DNA from: Tupaia tana
Lineage: Eukaryota > Chordata > Mammalia > Scandentia > Tupaiidae
Direction: 5' to 3'
Assembly (NCBI GenBank): GCA_026018925.1
Contig: JAKSZU010000012.1
Span: forward strand, 25,409,814 to 25,473,813
Length of the DNA stretch: 64,000 bases
Program-made: the position numbers and the translations under genes
In this document: piece by piece, positions 21,885-32,528 of the stretch
Layout: every line of letters begins with the position of its first letter
Numbering within the stretch: position 1 is the stretch's first letter
Notes under the pieces: generated by a model
Told to the model about the DNA's origin: nothing
Seen by the model: only the letters and a program-made list of their open reading frames with translations
The model's database searches: none

Positions 21885-22395
21885 TGGTTTCTTCCATTAT
21901 ATAATTTAGAGTAGTTAACAGAAACGAATACAGAATGTACAGTAAAATGTCAAAATAATCTTTACTTGGAACTGAATAAGTTGCCTGGAAAAAAATAAGA
22001 CCCTTATCTATATGCATTCAATATCCTATAAAGCTAGAACCAGAAATCACTGGGAAAGGAAGAAATTTTTTGTGTATGGATTTTTTTTTGAAAAATTGGT
22101 TAGGATCCAAGAAAAAAAAAATTAGATCCTTTTCTCACATTGCATACCAAGTACTTTCCAGATCTACTAAAGGACTTAAGCAAAACCAAAAAACCTCAGT
22201 AACACTAAATATTTATCAAATTTCTGGAAGGAAGTAATGTTTTCATCTTAAAAGCAACAGAAGTGGTCATGGGGGAAAAGATGAACTGACTTGGCTATGA
22301 AGCATTTCACACTCCAGCAAGCCATGAAATAGAAGGCAACCACAATAAAAGGTGAGCAGATGAGGGAAATATTTGCAGTCAGCTACGTCGTGAAT
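21885..22395 (+). repeat. L1 LINE ORF2 3' fragment
   Basis: Near 22095 the phrase TTGGTTAGGATCCAAGAAAA followed by an ATTAGATCC stretch corresponds to the C-terminal part of L1 ORF2. AATATTTGCAGTCAGCTACG near 22370 fits the same region. The reading frame is broken. Confidence 0.6.
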
Positions 22396-22414
22396 GCCCT
22401 GAAATTCTTTTTAA

Positions 22415-22621
22415 AAAAATTAATTTATTTATTTATAAGAATTATTTATGATTATGATGATGATGATTATTTTGCTATAGGGCATGTGCACTCACCAGAG
22501 ACAGGAGTGAGAGAGAAGGAAAGTGAGAAAGCAAGCCGCCAGGTCAGAGATTCAAACTGTAGTCAGCCATGTGGGAGTCCAGTGCCTTAACCACCACACC
22601 ACCTGCTGGCCCCCCCACCTC
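22415..22621 (-). mobile_element. SINE-S copy with 13-bp TSD
   Basis: The TSD aaattctttttaa is exact at 22402-22414 and 22622-22634. The tail side carries the SINE-L-like phrase TTTTGCTATAGGGCATGTGC, so this is an S/L mosaic. Confidence 0.85.
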
Positions 22622-22644
22622 AAATTCTTTTTAATAGAGTTCAC

Positions 22645-22858
22645 TGAAGGCACTTCAAGTGCTGCTCAATCCATATGGAAGAGCGTGGGTTTGGTTCCCC
22701 AGTTGATCTATACGTGGCTGGGGTACATCCATGATCGTGACTGGCTGGGAGGGCTGGATCGGGGGACTGCAGTGTGAGACCTGTAGAGAGTACTTGTCTC
22801 TGTTTCTCGGTCTCTTGCTCCCATGAAAGAAAGAAAGAAACTTAAAAAAAAAAAAAAA
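22645..22858 (+). mobile_element. SINE-D copy, sense
   Basis: GGGTTTGGTTCCCCAGTTG as the B-box region, GGCTGGATCGGGGGACTGC in the body, a CT tract, a GAAA run and poly(A). Confidence 0.65.
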
Positions 22859-22860
22859 GT

Positions 22861-23300
22861 GGGCTGGCAGGTGGCGTGGCGGTTAAGGGTGCTGGATTCC
22901 CAGATGGTCTACCATAGTTTGAGTCCTGGACCTGGTGGCTTGTTTTCTCCCTTTCCCTTTCTCTCTCTGGTCAAATTTAAAAAATAATAAGAAAAAAATG
23001 GAATTAATTAAATAAATTTTTTTTTTTTTTGGAGAGGTTTATGCTACAGAGCGTGTGTGCTCGCCAGACAGACAGAGAGAGACAGAAAGTGAGAAATCAC
23101 CCCCCAGAGGGGATGGTCATGCCGCAATCCCTTCTCCTCCATTCTCCTCTTGGGATCTTGGGCATGCACACACACGCGCCCAGCGTGAGTTTTAAGCCAC
23201 CGGGTCCGGGACGTGAACCGCGGTTGACTATGTGGGAGTCCAGCGACGTAGCCATTACGCTAACTGCTGGTCCCAAATAAATAATTCTTAAAAAGAAAAA
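22861..23300 (+). mobile_element. SINE-S copy split by a SINE-L
   Basis: Head and CT tract lie at 22861-22980, the A-rich tail at 22981-23017 and 23283-23300. A SINE-L in the opposite orientation occupies 23018-23274. Confidence 0.9.
23018..23274 (-). mobile_element. SINE-L nested in a SINE-S tail
   Basis: The TSD aaataaat is at 23010-23017 and 23275-23282. Ends CTAACTGCTGGTCCC at the head side. The target is the A-rich tail of the SINE-S. Confidence 0.95.
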
Positions 23301-23302
23301 GT

Positions 23303-23545
23303 GTGGGCAGGTGGTGGCACAGCAGTAAAACATGATGCTTGATGATTCAGTTCCACATGGAAAGGTTCCAGGTTCAAGTCTGGAGACCTCTGTGGTACAC
23401 CCACATACATGTACCCATGATCTGGTGCCAGCTGAAGCTGGGGATGGATCACAGCATCAAGACCCTGTTAAGGGTGCTATCTCGGTCTCTCTATCTCTGT
23501 TTTTCTCTCTCATGGGGCCCCGGAATTCATGAAGTTAAAAATAAG
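23303..23545 (+). mobile_element. SINE-D copy, sense
   Basis: GGCAGGTGGTGGCACAGCAG at the start, GGTTCAAGTCTGGAGACCTC as the B-box region, GCTGGGGATGGATCACAGC and AAGACCCTGTTAAGGGTG. This is the cleanest SINE-D in the window. Confidence 0.8.
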
Positions 23546-25038
23546 TATACTGAAGCATCAATAAATAGGCAGTGTATATGACCAGATGATTTACAAAAGA
23601 GGAAGGCCATGGAATAGTGTTTAATCTTAATGACTCCAGGAAGGAGAAACCAACGGTGGCCAAACAGTCAGGGAAAATTTCACAGGTGAGGCGGAGCAGG
23701 GGTTTATTCTTGAAGACACAGATTTTACAGAGATGGCTGGAAAAGTTGCTGTATTTTTGTATGGAATTCTCTGCTCAGTAGGCTTCCTGGTTCTCCTCTG
23801 AGGCCAAGAGCTGGACATTCTCCCTAGCATCTCTCTGGCCCCGTGATCTGTCTGTAATGGAAATAGCTTTACTCTTCGAAGCATACCAGCATGAAACCTC
23901 AGGGAGGTGTAGCAGGGGGGTGTCTAGAAGAATTCTTCAGTGGAGGGTCAGGGAGCTGGCCAAGGGTCCTGGTTCTTCCCACCCCAACCCTTTCTCCATC
24001 AGCCTTAGAGTTTCACGACTAAAAAACGAACCGCCTGCCCACCCACCCTAACTGGGTTGGGCTGCTCCCTCCTTTTATTTTCAAATCTCCCGACAACATG
24101 TACAAAACTGTCTTCAGTTCCTCTGAACACGGCTCAAAGTGGCATTTTCATTTTAGTTTTTTTTTTCTTTTATATTACTTGTAATAAGTACCTCTAAAAA
24201 TTTTAAAAAGCAATGCATATTCATTAGAGAAAGTACAAATATAGATGACATTTTCTGGAAGCTTTTCTGAAGAACAGAGAGGAAGAGAAAATAGAAATAG
24301 TTTACCAGCAGCCACATTTCTAAAGTGCAGTGTTCAGATCCCACAATACGGAGACTGGTCCTGCCCCTGGGCTTCCCAGGCACCTCCTCCAGTTTCCAGG
24401 CCTGACTAGAACTGGGTGTGTGGGAGGCCGCAATGGTGAGATCTCCTGACATCATTATTGCCTGCAGGCCCGGCAGCCCCCATTCATACTTGCAGCTCCC
24501 TCCAGCAGGGCCCTCCTACTCAGCTTCCTTTCTGGTCTAAGGATCGTGACTCACCCTCAGCTGTGTGTGTGGCGGCGGCCATTCTCAATCCTGTCTCCAC
24601 CACCCATGTGTGATGCATGACAGCCGTATTTATACACTTTCCCAAAGGTTAAACCCAATTTTACCTAAACTCGGGAAGGATTCTTGCAGGAAATCAAAGC
24701 CAATGGTAAAAATAAATATTATATCTCAATGCAGTATGACACTTTGAAATTGGCAGGAGAGTGTGTTAGCCATCTGTCCGCTGGTGCTGGTTGGTGCAGC
24801 TCAGGCTTTGGAGAGGTAGGTCCTGAGTGATGGCCACAACGCCACTGCTTTCTCTCCCTGGTTAGAGAGGGTGATATTATTACAGAGGTGACTTTAGTAA
24901 CGGGTCCCCTCTAAGTCTCATTGATTAATTTATGTCAATTCACACTTTAAAAATTTACATTTAATCATTGTACATGTTTACATCATACACTATGTTTTTT
25001 TCTAAGCATGCATGCATGTCAATCAGTCAAGGATATTA
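23546..25038. other. Stretch without recognised gene
   Basis: GC-richer patches occur near 23990-24060 and 24340-24600, but no exon, promoter or familiar repeat was identified. Confidence 0.4.
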
Positions 25039-25049
25039 CCATATATATC

Positions 25050-25310
25050 TTTTTTTATTTTTTGGAGAGATTTTCGCTATAGGGCGCATGCGCTCGCCAG
25101 ACAGAGAGAGACATAGAGACAGAAAGCGAGAAATCACCCCCCGGGGGGATGGCCATGCCACAATCCCTTCTCCTCCATTCTCCTCTCGGGATCTTGGGCA
25201 CGCACGCACACGCGCCCGGCGTGAGTTTTAAGCCACCGGGTCCGGGACGCGAACCGCGGTCGACTACGTGGGAGTCCAGCAACATAGCCATTACGCTAAC
25301 TGCTGGTTTC
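25050..25310 (-). mobile_element. Young-subfamily SINE-L
   Basis: The TSD ccatatatatc is at 25039-25049 and 25311-25321. The complement of GGTTCGCGTCCCGG and the phrase GAGACATAGAGACAG mark the young subfamily. Confidence 0.95.
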
Positions 25311-25344
25311 CCATATATATCATTTTTAACAGAGAGCAGAGAGC

Positions 25345-25351
<7 letters not shown>

Positions 25352-25378
<27 letters not shown>

Positions 25379-25626
25379 GAGAGGTATTTACTATAGGGCG
25401 TGTGGGCTTGCCAGGAAGGCAGAGAGAGACAGAGAGACAGAAAGCAAGAAATCACCCCCTGGGGGATGGCCACGCCACAATCCCTTTTCCTCCATTCTCC
25501 TCTCAGGATCTTGGGCACACATGCTCACACGCCTGGTGTGAGTTTAAGCCACTGGGTCTGGGACTTGAACCGCCGTCGACTACATGGGAGTACAGCAACA
25601 TAGCCATTACACCAACTGCTGGTCCC
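25352..25626 (-). mobile_element. SINE-L copy beside a (TA)n run
   Basis: The TSD gagagctttatat is at 25339-25351 and 25627-25639. A (TA)n stretch lies between the TSD and the poly(T). Confidence 0.95.
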
Positions 25627-25689
25627 GAGAGCTTTATATTCTTATGTCTAATCACTATCCACTTCCTAAACAGTTTCTGGCATCTACAC

Positions 25690-25860
25690 TTGCCCTCCTT
25701 GCTATTATTTTAATTGTAGTTATCATTTCTTATTGTATGTCTGTTTATCTGTTTTCCCAATGAAAACCTTCCTGTTAACTCCTGTAGCTGTAGTGCCCAG
25801 TCCAGTGCCTGATGGTGATCACTAGACAATGACTGAACCCCTGAGTGAACAAACCTGCTT
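25690..25860 (+). repeat. L2-like 3' fragment
   Basis: CTGTAGTGCCCAGTCCAGTGCC and later CTGAACCCCTGAGTGAAC have the L2 3' flavour. Weak. Confidence 0.4.
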
Positions 25861-26294
25861 TACCATGAAGCCGGTATGGCCTGTGCTCCAATTTTAAGAA
25901 ATTCTGTCTTGCCCCTATTCTTTTCTCCCTGGTCAGTGCTGAAGGCAGCCCTGTGTGACTGTATTTTCTAAGTGCAGTTTGCTTTCTCCTTTGGCCTGTT
26001 TGTGCAAGTCTGCTGTGCCAGCCCTGACAACTGGGCCTGTTCCCTGGGCTTCTTTACCTGGCATGTTTTGTTTTTCCCATTCCTCAGGAGTCTGTGATAT
26101 TCTTAAGAACATATTCTTTAACTTCTCCTTCCCTGGCAGGAGCTTCAAGCTGACTCTCCACCTCGACTCTGAACCCTTGACATTAGATCTGTGTCTTCTC
26201 CATGTTTTATGTCACCCAGAGTGTCACTCCAGGCCTGGACACACGTTGGGCTCATTTCCACTATAGCATGCGTCAGTCACACGTTCTATTGTTT
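25861..26294. other. Stretch without recognised gene
   Basis: Nothing recognised. Confidence 0.4.
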
Positions 26295-26520
26295 TAAGAT
26301 TATATTTTTCTTCCATCAGCAAGAGAGACAGAAAGAAAGAGACAGAGAGATAGCACCTCCCACAGGGTCCTGGGGCTGCAGCTCATCCCCTGATTCAGTC
26401 AGCCCTGGCTCACGGGCACACACGTGCTCACTATACTCCAGGCCGTCTCCAGATGTGAACCTAGGACCTTCCCACGTAGGCCCTGTGTCTCCTACCATAT
26501 TACGGAAACAAGCATGTAGA
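26295..26520 (-). mobile_element. SINE-D copy, antisense
   Basis: CACAGGGTCCTGGGGCTGCAG is the complement of the body. CCAGATGTGAACCTAGGACC is the B-box complement. A purine tract ends the element at the left. Confidence 0.65.
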
Positions 26521-27719
26521 ATAGTTCGTCTAACATCAGTAGCTCCCATTTGAAGCTTAGTTCCACGTGGATGAGGATTCCATTTTATCCACTATTGTGC
26601 CCCCCAGCTCAGCACAGGATTGAACACACAGCAGAGCTTGGTAAAAACGTGTGGACCAATGAATGGACTGGATGGTGATCTATCATGCCTTTGATAAGGG
26701 GGTGGGGGTGCTGATGGTTTGTTTCTGTTAAAGCTCTGTTTGTGAAAGGGAAAAAACAGGCCTTGGGGCAGTTAGTGACCAAGAGCAGTGGCTTATGTTT
26801 AGAGACTCAGTTAAGTTAGACAGCTCAGTTAAGTGCAGGGAGCCGGGTGTGGGTCAAAATAGAGAGAAAAAATGCTCTGGGAGGGCTGGGCTTGGAAAGG
26901 GGATAGTGAGTCACAGTTTCCTCTCTCTGACCTGCCAGTTTCTCCCATAAACCATGGTAACTTTGGACCCTGTGCTACATTCCCAGGGGATTTGGGGTGA
27001 AAGTGGGAGTTGGTTTGTTTATCTATGACACTGATTGTGTGGACTAGTGTCTGGTAGAAATGTTTCAGAGGGTTGTTGCTAATGACTCCTGGTGCACACG
27101 GGTGGGGGCAGGGTTGGCCAAAGCTGGCCTTTGGGGGGACAGTCCCTGGGATTGTACCAATTATTTCAGCAGGGCCCATACCTCATCATGAGACCTGGGC
27201 ACAGCTGTGGCCCCCGTCTGGACCAAGGGCCCGGGGGCAAAGCAGGAAGCAGAACCCTGGAGACAAGAGGGTCTGACACCTTCTCTGGGGACCAGAGGGA
27301 AGCTGAAGGCAGCTGGGCAATGCACAGGGCCCTGCCCAGCTCTTGTTATGCTCACTAGACCTCAATTAAAGACCTCTGGTCACGGGTCCCTAAGTGATAG
27401 GCATCAGGTCCCTGGGGGATGGGGCTGGATCAAATCTGCTAAAGGTCAAAACACTTTAAGAGTATGATTGGTGTCCAAATGTTATTCAAAATAAAACAGT
27501 GCAAACCATAAAATAAGTATCAAGAAGGTAAACTAAGTTCAGGTTTACTTCATGATAGTCACTTTGATGCTTTTCTGCAAATACTGAATTCTTAAAAAAA
27601 AAAAAAAACCTAAACAAAACAAAGCAAAACAAACGATTTCTGTGTTGTTTTGGTGTTTCTGCTTTAACGCCATAAGTTTATTCCTATCAGCCTATTGAGG
27701 AATCCATTCCCAATGAAGG
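26521..27719. other. Stretch without recognised gene
   Basis: 26530-26680 has an L2-like ending (AGCACAGGATTGAACACACAG, ACCAATGAATGG). An A-rich AAACAAAACAAAG patch lies at 27594-27635. The several open frames at 26830-27470 lack coding features. Confidence 0.4.
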
Positions 27720-28235
27720 GTCTGAGGGAGGGTCCCTGTCACTAAAACCTGAGTGAAAATTGGAGAGAGCTGAGTGAGGATCCTTGGCTCACTCAGGGGC
27801 TGGGTGAAGGCCTTGGCTATTGATGGACTGAGAGGGGCCCAGCACACGGAGGGTCAAAGGGAGGGTCCCTAGCCACTGAGAAGGCTAAGGGTGGGCTGGT
27901 CAGTGAAGGGCCCTAACAAGATGCTCTGGTCATTGAGTACTTGAAAAGTCCTTGATCCCTGAGGAGGTCTGAGTCAGGGGCCCTGATTATTGAGGGGCTT
28001 AGGAGAGGCATCTGGTCACTGTAGCCTGAGGGAGAAGCTCTAGACACAAATCCTTGAGTGTGATTTGTGGGTGCTGAGTAAGTCTCTGTCACTGAGAGGA
28101 TGAGGGGGGATGACTGGGTTGCTGAGTTGGGGGTCACTAGTTTCTGAGGAGATTGAGGGTGGGCCTTCTGCTTAGGCTTAAAGAAAGGTCTCTAGTTATA
28201 GAGGTATGACTGAGGGCCTCTGGTCAATGAAAAGT
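27720..28235 (+). repeat. Degenerate G-rich minisatellite, locus 2
   Basis: Same type of units as at 16540-16960: GGGTCCCTAGCCACTGAG, GCTCTGGTCATTGAGTAC, GGGGCCCTGATTATTGAGGG, GCATCTGGTCACTGTAGCC. The following 250 bases also align loosely with 17100-17220. Confidence 0.65.
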
Positions 28236-28400
28236 CAAAATAAGGGCCCCCTCACATCACCTTTGGCTCACATAAAATGAAGAAAGCAGCCCAGCGTGGG
28301 GTCCACTAGCTGAGACATCATGCCAGATTAAACCATGGGGGAAAATCTTTATTCCTCCTCCGCTTTCCTCCATCAGCCTGACCTGCAGATCTTCGGGTAA

Positions 28401-28416
28401 CCAGTAGATGGCACTG
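28401..28416 (+). promoter_or_regulatory. CTCF-like motif
   Basis: CCAGTAGATGGCACTG fits CCASYAGRKGGCRSYR at all 16 positions. It differs by one base from the motif at 17147 and has the same orientation and the same context (CTTCACATG and GGGGCAGCTGGC downstream). Confidence 0.55.
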
Positions 28417-28633
28417 CAGCTTCACATGTGGAAGGGGCAGCTGGCTAAAGTGGAGTAGGGGGCCCAGGTGCAAGCAGGTGAGACTGAGAGGAAATTAGCC
28501 ATCCCTCTGGCCAGATCCCCTGGAGGCAGGGAGAAACCGGGCCTGATTACCCAGCACAGATCTCCTAAGCACAGGCCACCTAGAGGGCAAGTTCTGTTAT
28601 CACCAGGCCAAGTAGTTCCAAATGCAGTGTGAC

Positions 28634-28697
28634 TTTTTCTTTTCTTTCCCTCCCTCCCTCCCTTCTTCCTTCCTTTTTTTCTTTTTTCTTTTCTTTC

Positions 28698-28774
<77 letters not shown>

Positions 28775-28963
28775 TTTCTTCCTTCTATTCCTTTCTCATT
28801 TTTTCTTCTTTATTTTTCTTCCTTTCTTTCTTCTCTCTCTCTTTTTCTTTCTCTTATTTTTTTCTTCTTTCTAAGACAAAGTCTTGCTATGTTGAACTCA
28901 AGATCCTCTGCCTCAGCCTCCAAAGTAGAGGGGACTAGAGGCATGTGCCACTGTGGCTGGCTT
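28634..28963 (-). mobile_element. 7SL-RNA-derived SINE monomer with expanded tail
   Basis: The TSD cagtgtgac is at 28625-28633 and 28964-28972. On the minus strand the body reads like an Alu/FLAM left monomer: GCCAGCCACAGTGGCACATG, CCTCTAGTCCC, TTTGGAGGCTGAGGCAGAGG, GCAAGACTTTGTCTTAGAAA. One central segment is missing. The former poly(A) tail has grown into roughly 240 bases of (GAAA)n-type repeat, seen as TTTC on the + strand. Confidence 0.85.
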
Positions 28964-28979
28964 CAGTGTGACAATTTAT

Positions 28980-29470
28980 GTTTGATTCATTCATATGTTC
29001 ATTTGTTCAGCAAGCGTATATCCAATATGTAGTTGAATTTGCATTAGGTGGACTGGCCCTATAGTGGTTAAGGGAACTGAATCACGTAGATCAGAGTTGG
29101 AATTTCAGCCCTAATGACTTGAAAAACACAGTCGGGGTGGGTACATGTGTATCCCCAAACCCGATAGGATGGACAATGGAGGAGAAGGGATTGTAGTGTG
29201 ACCACGCCTCATTGAGGGGCGCTTTCTCTCTCTCTCAGGTGAATGTACACACCCTCCTATGGTTAAAAAAAGAATTGTCCTAGGCACTGAGGATATACGT
29301 TGTGATTGAACAAGGTCATTATTATTACGTGATGATTGAACAAGGTCACTATTATTGAGAAGTCCATAGTCTTGGAGGTGAAAATTTAATATAAAAAAAT
29401 AATTACAATAATGGTGATAAGGACTGTAATACAATTTGGGAGCCCAGGGAAGGACAGAATATAGTTTGAG
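28980..29470 (+). repeat. Ancient repeat split by SINE-O
   Basis: ATTCATTCATATGTTCATTTG before the SINE, and CCTAGGCACTGAGGATATACG plus AACAAGGTCATTATTATTAC after it, follow the order of a common old LINE end. A 30-bp tandem duplication lies at 29299-29328 and 29329-29358. Confidence 0.5.
29049..29273 (+). mobile_element. SINE-O copy, sense
   Basis: GGACTGGCCCTATAGTGG at the head, CTTGAAAAACACAGTCGGGG at the linker and AGGATGGACAATGGAGGAG in the body. Confidence 0.8.
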
Positions 29471-29912
29471 GAGGCTGTAAACATAGAGGAGAAAGAGGTG
29501 ACAGTGAAGCAGGGACTCACTGGGTTGTGGGAGGCGCAGATGAGGGAGGTGTGTGGGGCAGAGACACAATTGTAAGGATGTGGGTGAGTGAAAGGGCCTG
29601 GTGAGGGGTCCTCGTGCAATCCAAAATGTGTAGTGTGTAGGACACAGGGTGGGAGTGGGCTGGGAGGATGGAGAGGAGGAGAAATGATGGGGGGAAGGAC
29701 ATTAAGAACCTTTCACATCTCTATTAAGGGCTTTGGTAACGGTCCTTCGACTAATGAAAAATCAGGAGGATTTTCAAGTAGGCAGATAAAATATTCAGGT
29801 TTTTGTTTGATTACTTTGGTAGTCACGTTGCAGCGTAGGTTAGAAGAGAAACACACTGATGCATCCAATTAGGCAAACAAGTTCGAATTTATGAGAGATA
29901 AGTAAAGGTGGG
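29471..29912. other. Stretch without recognised gene
   Basis: Nothing recognised. Confidence 0.4.
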
Positions 29913-29913
29913 G

Positions 29914-30380
29914 GGCTGGCAGATGGCATAGTGGTTAAGGGCACTGGACTCCCACATGGCCAACCATGGTTCGAGTCCCAGACCTGGTGGCTTGCTTCCT
30001 CGTTTTCTTCTCTCTCTCTCTTTCTCTCCTTCCCTCTCTGGTCAAATTAAAATAAACAAATATAGTTAAATAAAAATAATTCTTTTTTTTTTTGGAGAGG
30101 TTTTTGCTATAGGGCGCGTGCGCTCACCAGACAGACAGAGAGAGACAGAGAGATAGAAAGCGAGAAATCACCCCCCAGGGGGGATGGCCACGCCACAATC
30201 CCTTCTCCTCCATTCTCCTCCCGGGATCTTGGGCACACATGCACATGCGCCCGGCATGAGTTTTAAGCCACCGGGTCCGGGTCGCGAACCGTGGTCGACT
30301 ACGTGGGAATCCAGCGACATAGCCATTACACTAACTGCTGGTTCCCAATAAAAATAATTCTTAAAAATTCATTAATAAAA
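29914..30380 (+). mobile_element. SINE-S copy split by a SINE-L
   Basis: Head and CT tract at 29914-30045. The tail is interrupted at AATAATTCTT by the SINE-L at 30085-30346, and resumes afterwards. Confidence 0.9.
30085..30346 (-). mobile_element. SINE-L nested in a SINE-S tail
   Basis: The TSD aataaaaataattctt is exact at 30069-30084 and 30347-30362. It has the young start (complement of GGAACC) and GGTTCGCGACC in the B box, but not the ATAGAGACA mark. Confidence 0.95.
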
Positions 30381-30408
30381 GTAAAGATGGGTGAGATGGA
30401 GAAAAATG

Positions 30409-30417
<9 letters not shown>

Positions 30418-30449
<32 letters not shown>
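30418..30449. repeat. Poly(A) run
   Basis: About 31 consecutive A just upstream of the next SINE-S. Confidence 0.9.
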
Positions 30450-30450
<1 letters not shown>

Positions 30451-30455
30451 TTATG

Positions 30456-30628
30456 GGCCAGCAGGTGGTGTGGCAGTTAAGGGTGCTAGACTTCCATGTG
30501 GCTGACTGTGGTTTGAGTCCTGGACCTGGCAGCTTGCTTTCTCACTTTCCCTTTCTCTCCCTCTCTGTCTTTCTCTGGTCAAATTAAAAAAATAATAACA
30601 ACAAATAAAATTAAATAAATAATTCTTA
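30456..30628 (+). mobile_element. SINE-S copy, sense
   Basis: GGGCCAGCAGGTGGTGTGG at the head, B box GGTTTGAGTCC, CT tract, CTCTGGTCAAATTAAAAAAA and an AATTCTT end. A (CA)n run follows at 30628-30643. Confidence 0.9.
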
Positions 30629-30644
30629 CACACACACACACAAC

Positions 30645-30885
30645 CCTCTATTCCATGAGTTACAGAGAAAAAGAGCAAGGGAGAGAGATAAAGCACCCCA
30701 ATAGGGTCCTGACTCCATGTCCCAGCCCCAGCTTCAGCCAGCCTGCTCGTGGGCATCCATGCATCTGCTGTACTTGGGGAGGTCTCTGGATGGGACTCAG
30801 TAACCTTCTCTCCCAGCCCCTGCTCCCTGTGTCTGCCATGCAGAGTGTCTCAGTTTACTGCTGCACCATCATCCGCTCCCTAGAA
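30645..30885 (-). mobile_element. SINE-D copy, antisense
   Basis: AATAGGGTCCTGACTCCATG, CCCCAGCTTCAGCCAGCC and GGGACTCAGTAACCTTCTC are the complement of the SINE-D body and B-box region. Confidence 0.65.
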
Positions 30886-30999
30886 AACAGATGTGCGGGC
30901 TATTGAGGAGGGAGGACAAAGAGGACTTTGTGTCAAAGTAAACGTGAAAGCTAAGGGAGAACGAAGGATTTAGGAAAAGAATAAATGTTAATATCTTGT

Positions 31000-31145
31000 A
31001 AGCATTTAATATTTGTAATACCGTATCTCACTTACTGTAACAGCACTCTCTGAGGTAGGAAATAAGAGCCTTCCTTTCAGATGAGGAAACTGGAGCTCAG
31101 AGAGGCTTGTGACTTGTCCAAGGCTGCACAGCTCGTTCTGTTTCC
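31000..31145 (-). repeat. MIR SINE fossil
   Basis: AGATGAGGAAACTGGAGCTC, CAGAGAGGCTTGTGACTTG and CAAGGCTGCACAGCTCG are the MIR core complement. Confidence 0.8.
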
Positions 31146-31149
31146 CAGA

Positions 31150-32302
31150 TTTTTGAATATTCAGCCCATCAAGCAGAAGTCGCTGGCATCAGGGATAAGT
31201 GGATGCTCAGCTTTGATAGCAGTTAGGGGGCAATTCCTCCTGAGTTTGGCAGTTTGTCTTGCTGCTGCTGATCTGTACTCTCTGCCAAATCCTCTGTGCC
31301 TCTGCAGCTGGCCAGGGTCTGCTTTTATAGAAGCAGGGCTGTGAGTTGGCCCTTGTGGTACAATAGGTAGATCTTGCCTGTCGTCGGCCCAGATTCCCCT
31401 GTGAAGGTGCTTGTGGGTGAGCTCAGGATCCACAAAGGCAAGCTTGAGCCAGACAGCACTCTGGACGGGGTAGGGGTGGCTCCCCTGAAACTGGCCTTAG
31501 TAGACACCAGCTATACGGGGTTTAGCAAACATGTGCTGGCCAGTCTCAGCAAAGACAGCCATAGCTCCCGTGGGAGCTTCGAATGTGATATGCTGCAGAG
31601 TATCCCTGAACTGTTAGATTTAGACACATCCAGGGGCCACGCGGGGTCATGGGATGCTGGTGGGATACAGAGCCTTAGTGGGCAGTGGCACTGAATCAAG
31701 GCTTCAGTCATGGTCATCTCTATCTGAGTCTTTTCGACATGAGAGGGAGGGATGGTACAGAATAGTTATTCATTTGTTGTGTAGTCACCAGTGTAGAAGG
31801 GCTGTTCCAAATCTGGTCTGCTAAAGTGGTTTTTTTGCAATGACTTTGGCCCAGAAAGGGAACCATGAGGGACAAAACTTGAGTTCTTAGGGCTTATTTA
31901 AGCCTCAAGAGCCATCTCTCATCACATGTTGAGAAGACCAAGATAGACAAATAAAAACAGGAAAAAGAGATGCATCTAGATTGAATTGCTCTTAAAGAGG
32001 ACATCAGAAAAGGATGAGATGTCTGAGTTATTATTAACTTAGAAACAGTAATTAAGTCCTAAATAAATCCAACAAGATAACAAGCCGAAATTTCACAGAT
32101 GACAAAAATTACTCCTTCCAAAATCATCCAAATCTAGGATACCATTAAGAGGTAGCTTTTCAAATGACAGAAATTGATCTGTATCATATTACGAGGAATG
32201 TGGACCCACTCTCCAAAGACACACAAGCTAGTTATAGAAAAACGGAATGATATTGAGAAAGGAAGACCAATAATATCATTATAAAGTATTGAAAGCATTG
32301 AG
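31150..32302. other. Stretch without recognised gene
   Basis: No MIR, L2, SINE or exon signature. A 106-residue open frame at 31374-31694 shows no domain I recognise. GC content is higher than in the neighbours between 31250 and 31720. Confidence 0.4.
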
Positions 32303-32528
32303 TTAGCCCTGTGGGCTGACTGCAGTTTGAGTCTCAGACCCACAGCCTTGAAACTCATGCCGGGCGCATGTGCATGCATGTGTGCCCAAAATCCTCAGAG
32401 GAGAATGAAGGAGAAAGGTTTGCGGCATGGCCATTCTCCCTGGAGGGGTGATTTCTTGCTTTCTGTTTCTCTTCCTCTCTGTCTCTCCAGTGAGTGCACG
32501 TGCTCTAAAGTAAAAATCTCTCTTAAAA
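32303..32528 (+). mobile_element. SINE-L copy with deleted head centre
   Basis: The A-box region is missing: GTTAGCCCTGTG joins straight to GGCTGACTGCAGTTTGAGTC. Body and tail (GCTCTAAAGTAAAAATCTC) are present. Confidence 0.85.

Noticed and set aside
28634-28790. CRISPR array or coding repeat at the TTTC tract
   Set aside because: The units are 4 bp with no spacers, in mammalian DNA.
28622-29032. 136-residue Phe/Ser/Leu-rich open frame that looks like a membrane protein
   Set aside because: It is the (TTTC)n tail of the antisense 7SL-derived SINE and not a hydrophobic protein gene.
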